64,000 nt of DNA from Citrus sinensis (lineage: Eukaryota > Streptophyta > Magnoliopsida > Sapindales > Rutaceae). The translations under genes and the position numbers were made by a program. Of this stretch, positions 26,040 to 38,800 are shown in pieces. Position 1 is the first letter of the stretch. Every line of letters begins with the position of its first letter. The notes under the pieces were generated by a model, which was not told the DNA's origin, did no database searches, and saw only the letters and a list, made by a program, of their open reading frames with translations. The DNA is taken from the NCBI RefSeq assembly GCF_022201045.2, contig NC_068558.1, positions 44,977,001 through 45,041,000 of the forward strand, given 5' to 3'.

Positions 26040-26070
<31 letters not shown>
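26040..26070. repeat. (AT)15 microsatellite
   Basis: A perfect dinucleotide tract. Similar AT tracts are at 24977-24997, 25688-25706, 26598-26616, 30420-30438 and 44719-44742. Confidence 0.9.
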
Positions 26071-26073
<3 letters not shown>

Positions 26074-26757
26074 CCACGAAGTAGGTGCACCAAATTCCAC
26101 AAAAATAAGAAACAAGAAACAAATTAACAGAAGGTAGAATATGCAACCACGGGCTAAATTCTGAAATTCCAGTCAAATTAATTAAATATAATACCGTTGG
26201 CAGGATGGAAGATGCTCCTCCCCCATCAACAAATGAAGCGTCGTGACAAAAAGATTGCTTAGTTATTATCGTTGAAGGTCGATGCAATTTATGAAGCAAA
26301 TTAACATCAACACAGCAATGTCGTCGAGACACAATTTATTCCATCTTTATTTGATTAAATTACGATAAAACCTAATATAAAGACGCTGCATTTGGATGCC
26401 GATACACCTCATATTATTTATTAAAAAAAAAAAAAAAAAAAAACTGACTCAGACGCTAAATGCTAATTGACATTGGCAAAGAGCCCCCATGGATAAAACC
26501 AACACTAAAGGACGGCCAAAGCCTTATATTCCTCTCTGTGAGCTTTTCTTTATTTGATTAAAACTCTCCTGATAATGATGTTTGATTAAAGAAAATATAT
26601 ATATATATATATATATGCACAATTGGATATTATAATATCGTGGGTGATGTAGACATGCATGTTTTAATTAAGTGAATTAAGAAATAATTGAAAAGAAAAG
26701 ATTTTACCATCTAATTGTAATATCCAATAACATCAAGTATGAACTTATTTGTCTATC

Positions 26758-26810
26758 ATTATGTATATGTATGTATGTATGTATGTTCGTATGTACGTAT
26801 GTACATATGC
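26758..26810. repeat. (TATG)n-rich microsatellite
   Basis: Tetranucleotide array TATGTATG with point changes (GTTCG, GTACG). No gene here. Confidence 0.8.
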
Positions 26811-27900
26811 AAGTGTGAGAGATGGGTTATGTGGTATTAGAGAGTATTTTTACCGGAATACTTCATTTAGAAACTTCTTCAACTATTTTGAGTCACCCCA
26901 AAGTTTCACCGTTGTAACTGAAATGATGTCATAATAGATTTTTCATTTTTCTTCATTTGATCGATCTATAATTTTTTGACAAACAAACAAAAAATGAAAT
27001 TAAAAAAACCACCATGGTATATCTACGTGAAGAAAAATAACAAGAAATATAAAAAAAAATTTGACGATTAGGAAAACTTAATAATTGTCGATTTCTATCT
27101 ACTGTGTCTAACTCTTGGATCATCGCTAATTTCTTTTCTTTCTATCACATCCCTACCTTTTGAAAAATATTACATCCTATGGTTACAGATTGGCAGCTAC
27201 GTTTAAAAAAAAAAGAAAAAAAAAAGTCTTTTAATTAGGATGTAATAGCTAATAAGGCAGAGGCTATTGACTAATTGAAGGGTGATGTGGAGGAAACATG
27301 ATCCAAAAAATTCAAAGTCCTTGTCTGTAATTATGTTGTATTATTGTGATAGGCGATAGCAACCGTGATTAGATTTGCTTCAGTAATCATTAACGTGGTG
27401 AATGAGGCCTGAAATGGACGGGCCCCACGTCTGGCCCAGCCTTTTGACCACTTAATCGTCTATTAAAACAGATGTTTAGTTACAGAATTTTGGACTTTGA
27501 CAAAACAGGGCTTGGACCTTTCCTTGGCCCAGTTTATGACCCAGGATTTTACCCTTTTACACCGTCCCAAGGATCTTGTGACATCTGTATAATTATTTAT
27601 TATTTTTTATTTTTAATAATAGACGAACTGTAAGTAAGGAGACAAGAGTCAAAAGTAAAATGGATGGAGGACTTGACCCATAAGTTAAATAGTATAAATA
27701 CAGGTACATATTTGGAGGACGCAACCAAAAAAAAAAAAAAAAAAAATGAAAAGAAAAACTTGTATGGATCGACAAGAAGCTGCCATTGGACAGGTTTGAC
27801 GAGTCTTATGATGATCGGACTTGTAATATTTTCTTTTAAGGATATTTTTATTTAACTACTTAAATTACCGTGAAATAATAATTAGGTGCATGCAATCAGT

Positions 27901-28541
27901 ATTACACCATGATAATATTTTACTCTAAAAAATTATAAAATATTATATTTTACCACATTTTCACGAGCTGAAGGTTAGTTGACCTATAGAATACTGATTT
28001 TACCCTTACTTTCTAATAAAACCTAATAATTTTAGCTATTGTATCAAAGGCCGAGAAAATAAATAAAAGTTTACATTTACACAAAAAACTTGTAAACCTA
28101 AGGTTTGTATAATGCATTTATTATAATTATTTTTTTTCAACTAAATATCAATTTAATTTTAATTATTAATTATTGATAAAAATTAACAAACAAAGACGCT
28201 TAACAAACAAACTTACATGCAAACATATGCATGCATTCATGCAACCACAGACATCCCAAGTTTTAAATAATCGACTTTACATTTAATTGATACCATATAT
28301 ATATTTAATTTTTTAAATTTTTATGATTAATTAATACTTAAAATTTAAAAATTAACATTTAATTGAATAAAAAATATTTAGTACAAATATTAATAATTAA
28401 CTAAGAACTAACTTTTATTGATAATTTATAATTTATGTCCTTAAAGTAAATGCAAATTTGGTATTTTATATATCAACTAACGGAAAAGTAGTAAAATGTA
28501 AGATTTTGTAATTTTTTAGTAGCAAAATATTAGGGTGCAAT
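27901..28541. mobile_element. MITE-like element with ~70-bp terminal inverted repeats
   Basis: The left end (ATTACACCATGATAATATTT to TTTACCACATTTT) is the imperfect reverse complement of the right end; read inward this is ATTGCACCCTAATATTTT to TTTACTACTTTT. AT-rich interior, no coding capacity. A target duplication is not clear. Confidence 0.6.
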
Positions 28542-29151
28542 CATATTTGTTATTTTACAACAACTTTATTAGTAAAAGAAAAAATAAAGTAAAACCTCTA
28601 TAATTTAATACTTGATAAACTAATAACCTCTATTATCTAATAATTTTTTTTGTGGTCCCAACTTGGGCCAAAGGGTTAAATTAGCAATTTTAATAAAAAA
28701 AATAAGATAATACGTTTTTTGAAAACCCTTGTATAATCTTGTGATCCTATTCATATTATAAATTAATAATTTAATGAAATTGCAAATATAACTGTTATAA
28801 TAAAATATGACTCTATTGTTACTTTATTTTTTTGACGTATAAATATAATTGGATCTCATCTCTAATTATTCTCATTGCTTCTAAAAGTTCTAGGGTTGAA
28901 TTCTGAAACAAGAATTTAATTTTTTTGGTTAATTTAATTTATGTTTAGTAGATTAATGAATTTTTAATTGATTAAAATGTATGTTCATTAGATTATATAT
29001 ACACTCCATAAATTAATAAATTATTAATTTTTAGATATTTATCATAATACTTTTCTTTAATTTTTTTTTTTAGTTCAGTGAGTTCCATAATATTAATGCA
29101 ATAAGACACATTATGTCTCCAAAAAGTCAACAAGTGAGTGTGTAAATATAA

Positions 29152-29650
29152 TCATCTCCCAATGCACAAGGGTCGTTTTCGGACCTCTCTGCCTAAGTAA
29201 TATAAGCTTCCAATTGTAGTTGTGGGTTTTGGTCCCTTTGAAATCCCTTCCTTGCAGCATGCAAAACGAAAAGTAATTAATGGATTAGTTAATTAGCAAA
29301 TATTAGATCATTAGTCAAAAAATTAGTCCAAGTGAGGGATTAATTAATAGTTTGATTCCATTTCCATGTCGGAAAAGATTCATGATCGATGACCCACTCA
29401 CAGCTGAAAACAAAAATTGAGAGACTCAAACAGTTCAAAGCAATAATGAACTTTTCATCAATCAGCTTCAATTATTTTGAATCAAACCAAGATCACAGAC
29501 AATTAATTCAAAAACTTTGCTATATGTGGCATGTCATAGACTCATGGGTGATCGAGGTTGATGGAGTGGCGGTGGAATTTGCCTAGCCCGGACAGTTTTG
29601 GGGAGGTTTCTTTAATTGAGGTTTCTTAGGAGGTTGCAGCTGCATGCACT
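29152..29650 (-). pseudogene. Decayed fragment of an IDD zinc-finger gene
   Basis: This stretch matches the IDD gene at 23082-23770 across exon 2 (5' part), intron 1 and exon 1 (3' part). Shared strings include ATCTCC(C/T)AATGCAC, TTTCGGACCTC, GGGTTTTGGTCCCTTTG, the intron run TTAGTTAATTAGCAAA and GGTTTCTTAGGAGG. The coding part is ruined: sequence for the first finger histidines and most of finger 2 is missing or shifted, and no ID domain can be read. Upstream sequence of the parent gene continues to the right (to about 30965). It is a broken duplicate, not an independent gene. Confidence 0.8.
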
Positions 29651-29659
29651 TTATATGCT

Positions 29660-30970
29660 CCTCCTCCATCACCAAACTGAACGTCGTCCTGCCAAAAATA
29701 GAAAAAAAAAGTTTGCTTTTAGTTTCTATCGTTAATGATCGCTGTAATTTTTGAACCCATTAATTGAAGATCAACGCGACAATATGCAAAGACATATATT
29801 ATTATTTCCATCTTTATTTTATTAATTTATATCATATACAACCTAATAGTATAAGACGATTTTACTAGCAGCATTTGAATATATAATTGACTCATGCTAA
29901 TTGACATTAGCTAAGAAACCCATGCACAAAACCAACACAAACGGGCAACTAAAGCCTTATTTATCTCTCTCCATTTGCTTATTTTATTATAATCAAGTCT
30001 TTATGATACCGATATATATATATATATATAACACATACATACATACGTCCACTTTTTTTTTTTTTAATGCAGACACATTTCTAAACCATGCGATTTAAGA
30101 AAGCTATTTAAACTACATGGTTTATTAGTGTAGTGTCACATCGACTAATAAAAAGAAATTACTTTCGGATATAAGTAGTTAAGGTCATTTTACCTAATAA
30201 GTTAAAATATCATTTTCAGGTGCAGATGTTCGCATTTTTTTTAATGCGGGCATATTTTTAAACCGTTTAGTTTAAAAGAGTTAATTATTGAATGAATTAT
30301 AAAACCATGCGGTTTTAGAGAGTTAAAAACCATCTCTCTTTAAATCTTGCGGTTTAAAAGTGTGTTCGCATAAAAAAAAAAATAATAACTCCCGCACTAA
30401 AAAAGGACTATAGGTTAATATATATATATATATATATAAGAATTTTAAGCTCAGCCCTTCAACATAGTTTATATAAAAATGTATATCTTTCAATTAAGAG
30501 AAAAAATTTACAGAACTCAAGATGAAAATATTATGAAGTTCGTCTATGGGTAGATGGGTAATTTGTGTAGTATTAGTTTCAAGCAAATCTCTTAAAGAAT
30601 TAGCAAGTAAGCACAGATTACAGCGCAGCTTCTGAAAATATAACATATTACATGCTATGGCTGCAAATAAGCAGCTGGGTAAAAGAAAAAAAAAAAGAAG
30701 GAAAATCTTTGAGCACTTGACTAATTGAAAGATAAGTGTAAAAAGAAGACATGATCAGAAGCCTCCCTGTTTATGATAGCAAACCCTGATCAATTGGGTT
30801 TGTTTCACAATCATTAATTAACGTGGTGATTAGTTTTTCTTCACCGGCCTTAAAAGGTGGGGTCTATTTTTGTAGAGAAAATTTGAAGCAAACTTATTTT
30901 AATTTTTAAAGATCGATAGGCCTGAAATGGACGGCGCCAAGATCCGGCCTCGCCTTTTCACCACTAGAGA
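29660..30970. repeat. Right copy of duplicated IDD upstream region, with MITE insertion
   Basis: Colinear with 26205-27470 at about 29660-30040 and 30640-30965. Between the two matching blocks lies extra DNA including the inverted-repeat element at 30053-30382. No gene seen. Confidence 0.7.
30053..30382. mobile_element. Small inverted-repeat element with T/A-run ends
   Basis: The left end is T13 then AATGCAGACACATTTCTAAACC; the right end read inward is T-run then ATGCGAACACACTTTTAAACC. A further partial copy of the end motif lies inside (about 30220-30265: TTCGCATTTTTTTTAATGCG). No coding capacity. Superfamily unknown. Confidence 0.6.
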
Positions 30971-31743
30971 ATTGAGAGATTGCGGAATGGTACGTAATGT
31001 AAAATGTCTTTTTCTTAAAAAAATAATAATAATAAAAATTAAGTGCAACATATTACTTATTTCATAATAGATTAAACAAGGAGCATGTAGCATATAATGA
31101 AGGATCACTGGCGGATGAAAGAAGACTAGCGACCTTTTTCTTTCCTTTTACTAGCAAGTAACAAAAAATAGCTGCTTTCAGTTCCCATATTTTCTAATTC
31201 TAATTGAAGCTGAGAGCGCAGGCATAGTTCAAGCGCGTTCCTTCACATTCTTATTCTTTTTCTGGATTGCCAAGAGAGCTGAAAGTGCACAGCTATGTTA
31301 TTTCTCAAGAGAATGCATCTATTCCTCATTGCATGTTATTTTTTAAAATCACAAAAAGGGAGAAGCTATGCTTATTACAAGTTTACAACAAAACAATAAT
31401 TATACAGTGTCATCTTTATATTAGAAGGCCTTTAAGAAACTTGATCAAAACCTGACAAGATTGAGAAGCCTTAGAAAAGATTTTCTCCTCGTCAAGGATT
31501 GAGAGTTCTGTGTCAAAATCCGTTGATTGTCAGGCATTGATCGATATAAGTCCGCAAGTTGACCTTGAACACAATCATAACAGGAAGAACCGTTGCTGTC
31601 AATTGCTCTTACGATGAAACAAGCCATCTGACTCCTGTATTACCACCTTTTGTAGTGCCACACGTCTGAATGAGTGAGGCGGGCAAAAGAATGATTTCTA
31701 TTAATTTCCTGGAGTCACCAGCATGTTACTTAAACCATCAGAC

Positions 31744-34646
31744 TCAATGCTCATCAACTATGTTGGTATTACTGTGTAATGCATCCAGGCTATTCTCTAT
31801 CTTCGAGTCCGCAATATTGTCTGTAACAACATTGTTTAGGGTGCCACTACCAACAGTCTTTCTGCGCATTCTACGGGATGGTTTTGGCATTGCTTTTTTC
31901 TGTGGAGTCTCCTCATCCTTTCTCTTCCTCTTTGGGCTTAAGTACCCAAATGCAAAAGCTTCCAACGCTTTTGTAGTTAATGGCCGGTTCCTTGTACTCT
32001 GCCTTCGGTCGGTCTTGATGGGACACTGAGCTGTACTTGACTTGTCATCAGCAAGATTTGATTCCTCCAGTTGCTGTCGTGTTTCAAATGCAACAGACAA
32101 TTTGTTTTCACAAAGACTGTCATTATTCTTCACCATGTCTTTTGCCTGTTCGCTATTTCCAAAATCTGATGAAACTTGAGGGACATTTAAGTCTATCAAT
32201 GTATGGGGTTCTGGTTTTTCTAAAGATATTTCTCTATCCAGGCAATTCTCTGATACATTGCCTTCATAGCTCTTGTCTGGACTGTCTTTAGCTAAAGAGC
32301 TGGCTGGTGATAAATTTTGCTGTGGACCATGTTGGAAAACCATATCCTCACACCCATTCTGCGAGTTCGATCTGTAATGGAACTCCTTTTCATCTACCTT
32401 GTGGTCCATTAAGATATCTCCAAAGCTGCAGCTTAACTCTCCATTGATATTGGCCACCAAAACCTGCTGTTTGGTATCAGGTGCAAAACAATTTGGATTC
32501 CCAGAATTTTCTGTGGGATAAAACTGAAACTTTATACATGACTTCTGCTGCTCGTCATCAAATGGACTTGTGCTATGATTTGCATGATTTTCCACTGTTA
32601 CATTTGTTGAAGTAGGGGTGTTGGAAATGCTATCATTGAGAATGCTAGTTGCACAATCTGATGAGTCTGCTTCTGCACCTGCTCCCCTATCAGTTGTATT
32701 ATCCGCATTTGGGATATTAGTTTCTTCTTCATCTTCAGATGTATCTTCCTCAGATTCACTGGGAAGGTTAGAAGGGGTAGATATGCTAGTAGTTTCAGTG
32801 GGTAAACTTCTCAGCTCTCTCACTTTAGATTGTCCTGCGCCATAAAACAAACTAGTATCCACAATGGTGAACTGCATGACATGTCGATTGTAACTTGACT
32901 TGCGTGGCTGGAGGTAACGATGATGTTGCTTTTTTGACAAACCATCTGAGTCATGCTTCACTGGTTGGTCCAACCTATCATTTTCCTTGACATCACTACC
33001 ATTGGCAGCATCAATTTCAAGCTCAAGAAGCCCAGGTTCTGATGCAACTTTATTCAAGACATCACTAACTGAATCAAAATAGTGGTCCCCTTTCACAAGT
33101 TTCCTTCTCGAGAACTTCTTCACACCAGGTATAAGAAACACCAAAGAATTCTTTGAATTAGCAAAACTATGATCCTTAGGCTGCTCAGAGTGCCATCCTC
33201 TTGCTAGAAGACGGGGCCAAACAGCCTCCCAGAATAAATCACTTGATCGAGCTTTACTTAACCTAAAATCTCCTGTTAGAAACCTGATAATGTCTGCAGA
33301 TGTAAGAGCAGAACATGCTTTACCGAACGGTACGTCAGGCTGGACAAAAAACATGTTATTGGTCTTGATTGGCTCCATTGCTGTGCCTGTGAGATCTTTC
33401 TTCCCCTTGCCAATCCCTACTGCATCTATAAGATTACTGATGCCAACTGCATTCTTTAGAGTGAAAATATATTCTTCAAATGAAATTTTTCCCTCGCCAA
33501 ATTTTCTAGAATCCTGAAATTATAACACCATAGTTCATGAATAGACAGTACAAATATTTTTTGGTCATAAATTTAGAGTTCAAACAAAGATAGAATTACA
33601 GCTACACTAGCTAACACATCAAGACCAGCCTGTAAACGTCAACAGTGAATAGAATTACAATGGACAGGGATTACACATTGGCATAAAGAGCCTGGAATTG
33701 TAGGCAACACAAGGGCTTGATGTCAACACCAACATAAAGCAATACTTCTCAAGTGCGATATCAAGGTGTGTATTTATGTAATGGAAAAGTTATTTGAAAA
33801 AAAAAATAAAGAAAATACCTCAAGTAACATATTTCTGCATTCTTCTGGCACATGAGAAAAGAGCCTTGAAAATAACTCCTGCTGCCTCCATCCTGTAAAT
33901 ATCTTTTGTCCATGTACAAAACGTCTGCTTCTTAATTTCCGGCATTCTGACCATCTCCGATATCCATCAGATCTGTAGAACTTCCCATAATAGAAAGATA
34001 ATATATCCCCCATTGCTTTACTTTCAACAAATCTCTTAACAAGGTTAAGATTTTTCCCAAAGATATATAGACCCAGGAGGAAACTCTCACATTCATTTTG
34101 TGTCCAAGATTCACCAACAGAATCAGGAAGAGGACAGGGGCCTCTTTCTGGCTGATCTAACTTGGCTTTTGAGTCCTGCGTTAAGATTAAATCAACATCC
34201 ATTGGATCACTTTTAGTTGTTGATTGAAAATTTGACTGCCCAACCACAGCTTGCCCGTTATGCAACACAGGATCCAGAGATTCACCTTTGAGTTCCGCAT
34301 GTTCATCGTTTGATGTAATCTGGCTCTCTTCACTATTGTCAAACTCTACGGTTCCATTTATATTCTCAAATTCAATATTTGCCCACATTATTGGAATTGA
34401 CTCCAAAGAAACACAATTTGGGATATTATCCAAAATTTCTGAATGAGTTGTTTCATTTATGAGCTGCAAACAATCATATTTCAAGATTAGAGGTGGAATA
34501 TCTGCCTGGTACTGAGGTCCAACATGAGGAAGAACCTGTGGATCTCCAAAAATGTCACTAATGTCCACAGAACAAGGAGAAAGTAACTTTTCTTCAGGTT
34601 CATCCGCAATGCTTTCCATGTTGTTATCTAAATCTTTAGAATCCAT
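31744..34646 (-). CDS. ELM2/SANT-domain nuclear protein (At2g47820-like)
   Basis: Plant-specific chromatin-type protein with an ELM2-like motif followed by a SANT/Myb-like domain. Coding exons (minus): 34646-33819 and 33513-31744, giving 865 residues; the intron is phase 0. The ELM2-type core PHVGPQYQADIPPL lies at about 40-54. The SANT region is at about 178-240 (ESWTQNECESFLLGLYIFGKNLN to YRRWSECRKLRSRR). A conserved second block follows (SADIIRFLTGDFRLSKA, then SSDLFWEAVWPRLLARGWHS). The C-terminal third is acidic/Ser-rich and ends in a basic NLS cluster (LSPKRKRKDEE and KPSRRMRRK). Such proteins are annotated as SANT or arginine-glutamate dipeptide-repeat-like; molecular role not established, histone deacetylase or corepressor association inferred. 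The start is the first ATG after the exon 2 acceptor; an upstream exon is non-coding. Confidence 0.85.
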
Positions 34647-35800
34647 CTGCAAAATTGCAGTTTTAAAAAAACCTCAGAGCTCACATGTACACTTGTACAA
34701 AAACTCATACTTTAAAGTATGATTGTTGCAACTCACTATTCGTTGATAGATAAGCAAATGCCAATACTGAAGTGTTGCAAAAAACTATCAAACTATGCAC
34801 TGCTCCAAATTAAAGAAAGGGAAAAAAAAAGAAAAAAACTAAAAGAAAATCTAAGCTTGCTCCTTCCACATGGATTATGGATTATTTAGAGAGGACCCCA
34901 AATCCCCAATCAAGGTAAAAGACTGAATTTTCTTTCATAACCAAAAAACATACTGGGTTAATTGCATAAGATAATCAAATAACCTAGAATGTAATTGCTT
35001 TACTTGGTCAGTCAAACATTCATTTTATATACACTAGTTCATCTCCAGAAAATTTTAAAACATAATTCTAAAAAAAAAAAAAAGGGAACCTGTCGACAAT
35101 ATGACATTAAAATTGACAATTATGGGAATGAAAAACGCAGAATTTTCTTTCTCGTCGAAGCATTGACAAAAGCGCTTAATCTAAACATAGCAAGTAATGC
35201 AGTAAGTTTACATACAAAAACATAACAAAAATAACAGCCGCATTCTGGGAATCTGATTATGAACAACTATAAATTCAATATAATAAATACGTACACGTAA
35301 TAATTAAAGTAACAAACAACCATTAAAAAGCCATTGTTAAGTGAAAAACTAATATATATACACATATTTGATTCAACTGTAATAAGACAAACCAACAATA
35401 AAAACAGTACCGCTAGTACAGTAAGTCACATATTAGTAAGTAGTAACTAACAAACAGATAAAAACATGCATAGGAAATTTCCAAAAAAGAAAAAAAAAAA
35501 AAAGGCAAAGCATTTGCTAACCTTCACAGAAGAACTTGAACGTTAAAACCCACGTCAAAAAAACAAGCCTACCAAATTGGTCTTTGTATTTAGTCATCTA
35601 TGAACCTCGATTGTCAACTTATTATCTTTTTCAACATAAAACAAATAAATAGATAAATAAAGACACCGAGAAACTAAAAGTAAATAAAGCTTGTTGTAGT
35701 TCAGTAAAAGAAGATTCGTTCTTTTACCTCGTATGAGAGACTTGAGCTGTCATGGAGAAGGAAGTTGAATTCTTGAGGACTTGACGAATGAATGGAAAGA
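34647..35800 (-). other. 5'UTR exon and 1.08-kb 5'UTR intron of the SANT gene, with overlapping uORF
   Basis: A donor CGAG|GTAAAAG at 35728/35727 and the acceptor before 34646 define a 5'UTR intron. The leader exon contains an ATG (35753) whose frame runs MTAQVSHTRWILKI then stops, passing over the main start in another frame. A CT-rich patch (about 35905-35870) lies upstream. The transcription start is not seen. Confidence 0.5.
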
Positions 35801-38800
35801 GAAACATGAAATGAAACCAAAATTTTTTTTAAAAAAAAAAGGCAAAAAAGAAAGCAAAAGAAAATTTCCGTTCGCTGAGAGAAAGAGAGAGAGAGAAAGC
35901 GAAGAAGATTATGAACGCTTTGTATTGTGTTTATTGTGTGTATTCATTCGGTTTGTTCGATTTGTGTTGAGTTGTAAGGGAGACCACACCCACACGCGTT
36001 CGTAGGTGGGTTTTCATGATTAAGCATAATTACTAAAATGTCCATGTTGGTCTTGCTTTTCGTTTTGGGTTTAGCTTGCTTTGTTGGAATTTTATGTAAT
36101 TTTAAGACACGTTACTCTTGCTTTTTAGTTCTTTTTTTTTTTTTTTTTTTAAGTAAGGGCTTGTTTGGCTTTGTTTTCGACACAATAGTTCTTTGCTTTT
36201 GTGGGATGTACACTCATAATAACTGCATGATAATGCATTTTTGTAATTTTATTTTTTTGAGTTCCGCTGGATCTGGAAGCAACGAATTGAATACACACAC
36301 ACACACACATACAATACGGGCTAAATTTTCAAGAGAAAAATAAAAAAAATACATATTGCTTAGAGTAATTTTTATTACAAAAAAAAATATTATTTGTCTT
36401 AAACCCTTTTCCACGTAAGTACGATATTTATTGAGGAATTTGTGCCGTCAGATGGTGATGCATTTTTTTATTCTGTTTTTTCATTTAACTTTTATATTGC
36501 CCAATTAAACATGTTGCTGACCTGGCGCGATTGTGTGGCAAAATTTTGAGGATATGGGACCCACTTTGCTCTTGATCCGTCTGAGCTGTTTAAAGAATAG
36601 TGTGTGGGACCCAGTGGAAAGCCGGTTTCGCAAATCGCAAACAGGCCGACAGTTGCTGATCCAAGTCCAACCAATCACTTGCATCCACCAAAAGTAGTAC
36701 GGCTAAAAACTAATTGATATCGGCCGTCTAGTTTGTGAACGATGTGAATCAAGCACATTGCCCACACATATTGGACGGTTCTGATCGAGTCGTATTACTA
36801 GGACATACCATAGATCCTTCAGCATTCCACTATTCCATCATCGACGGGGGCTAACACAAACTTCAGCTCGCGTTCTTAAATTTTAGATTTAACTTTTTAT
36901 AGAAGCTCATAATCAAGATTGCTAATTATGTGTTTACGCAGGTGGGTTTGAAATTATTGGAGGACCGAGGTCTGTGCGGCAAATAAATATTGGAAAATTT
37001 AATAGTTAAATGTTTCTAGACGTTAGTTATCATTTATTTTGCCATCTTGTACATTCAATGCTAATAATAGGACTTTGTCAATCGTCATGTATGAATTCAA
37101 TTATAATAAAGGAAAATTCCAGTGTATTTTTTCAAAGAGTAAATAATAAAAAGGGTTTTTGCTTGAGGGAGATCACGACGCAAATGTGGACCAATAATCC
37201 CATAACATGTGGCGGTGAAAGTCAACCGAGGGAAACCATGCTGTTTGATCAAGGTATCTAGACAGTTCATGGGGAATTGAGACATAATCTCCTCAAGGAA
37301 AGGGCAATTTCGGTAAAATATACAATATCAGAAGGCATTTTCAAAAGCTAAATTTTAGTAGTTAGAGTCCGCGTGTGAACAGTATACGCCATCAAGTGAG
37401 AAATAAAAAATATCTACTTTTTTAACTAAGAATGAAAAGACAATAGAAATGAAGATTCCTTAATAGAACAATAGAAGAATGTCGCGGCAGCTACCCTCTC
37501 TAGTGCCCTAAAAGGCAACAGAACTACAAGTTAGAGAGGTTGTCGCATGCACAATATTGGAGGGATGACTAGAAGTTTTCTTACCTTCCAAGCCTAAGAA
37601 TGTCACCATCTAGGGATCACAAGATAAATTACCCAAATATCCTCACATAAAGCATAACAACCATTAATTGAGCACCACATCTTCAAATTACCAAAATGAC
37701 CCTCAGACATACTCCATAAAAGCTCAAGGATTTCTTCCAAAACGATAACCAATTTTCATTATTCAAACAACACATATTCATCTTTTTTCCTATAGCATAT
37801 TTGTCGTTGTTGATAACTTCAATGTCCATTTGACCTTGAGACCGCCACTTATTACTCAAAATCCAACTTGAGCGTTGGAGTGTGGTCATCGGTCACCACC
37901 GACTCCATCTCTAACATTAGTTTTGCTCTATTTTTTAGGACCCATATAGCTCGAATTTGGTGGCCTTCATCTTCATTTTCAATTTTCATCCCATCCTCTT
38001 CCCCCCTTTTTTTTTTTTTCTCTTTATCAAACATTTCATCTCACCCAACTAACCCCCTCCATTTTGTGAGAGAACACCTCAAACATAAAAAGACAGCCTT
38101 ACATCTCTTCTCTTCTAAACCATTCTATTCGTTTTAATACAGTTATAAAAAAAAAAAACAGGCTAAAACAGTTTTTTATTAAAATAAAATATTAAAGAAT
38201 TTGGTGTTATTATATTAATATTTTTATGTGCCCAATAATATTCATAATTTGAAATTATTTCAATGTAGACTGTAGATTGAGTTTTCATCTATCAAAATAT
38301 TTATTAACAATTAACAAGAAAGAGTCTGTTGAAGTAGAAAACGGTCGGAGAAACCAGAAGTTTGAGCAGCGTGAATATTTTTTTTTTTCCTGAGATTAAT
38401 CAGACTGACTTCCACTTATGATACTCTCTCAATTCTGGCTGGGCTCAATTGTACAAAATTACTAAGTGAACCCATAAAGTCAATTTCCCTGAGGCCCACT
38501 TCGTTTATGGGTCTAATCTTTGGGCGTAATACATAAGTCGAGAAAATGTTGAGAACGAAGGAGAATGCGAATCACTGAGTTGAGTTGATCTCGGAACGTA
38601 AATAAAATTACCTCAGGAATGAATAAATGATTACAACATATTAAGCGATAGGATATACGTTGATAACGATAGCTAGGGATTAATATTATTATTTCTTATT
38701 TACATAAAATTCCATTAATATTTACAATTAACCTTTTATGGGACTTCCAAGATTTGTTATGTGATGATCGAATTTGGATATCTATATTTAAAATGAACCA

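Larger units (their letters stand above)
24200..27550. repeat. IDD upstream region; parent copy of a local duplication
   Basis: No gene seen. Two segments recur, in the same order and orientation, further right. 26205-26640 matches about 29660-30040; shared strings include GCTAATTGACATT, AAAACCAACAC and AAAGCCTTAT. 27180-27470 matches about 30640-30965; shared strings include GACTAATTGAA, CATTAACGTGGTGA and GGCCTGAAATGGACGG. Together with IDD 5' sequence (23082-23770 against 29152-29650) this defines an old tandem segmental duplication. An (AT)15 tract lies at 26040-26070. Confidence 0.75.

Noticed and set aside
25997-26332. 111-codon minus frame
   Set aside because: Its C-terminal part is the (AT)15 microsatellite read as YIYIYI; the rest has no family match.
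28585-29060. AACCTCTATAATTTAATA-type motif that often marks a plant repeat end
   Set aside because: No matching inverted end or target duplication could be fixed, so no element is called.
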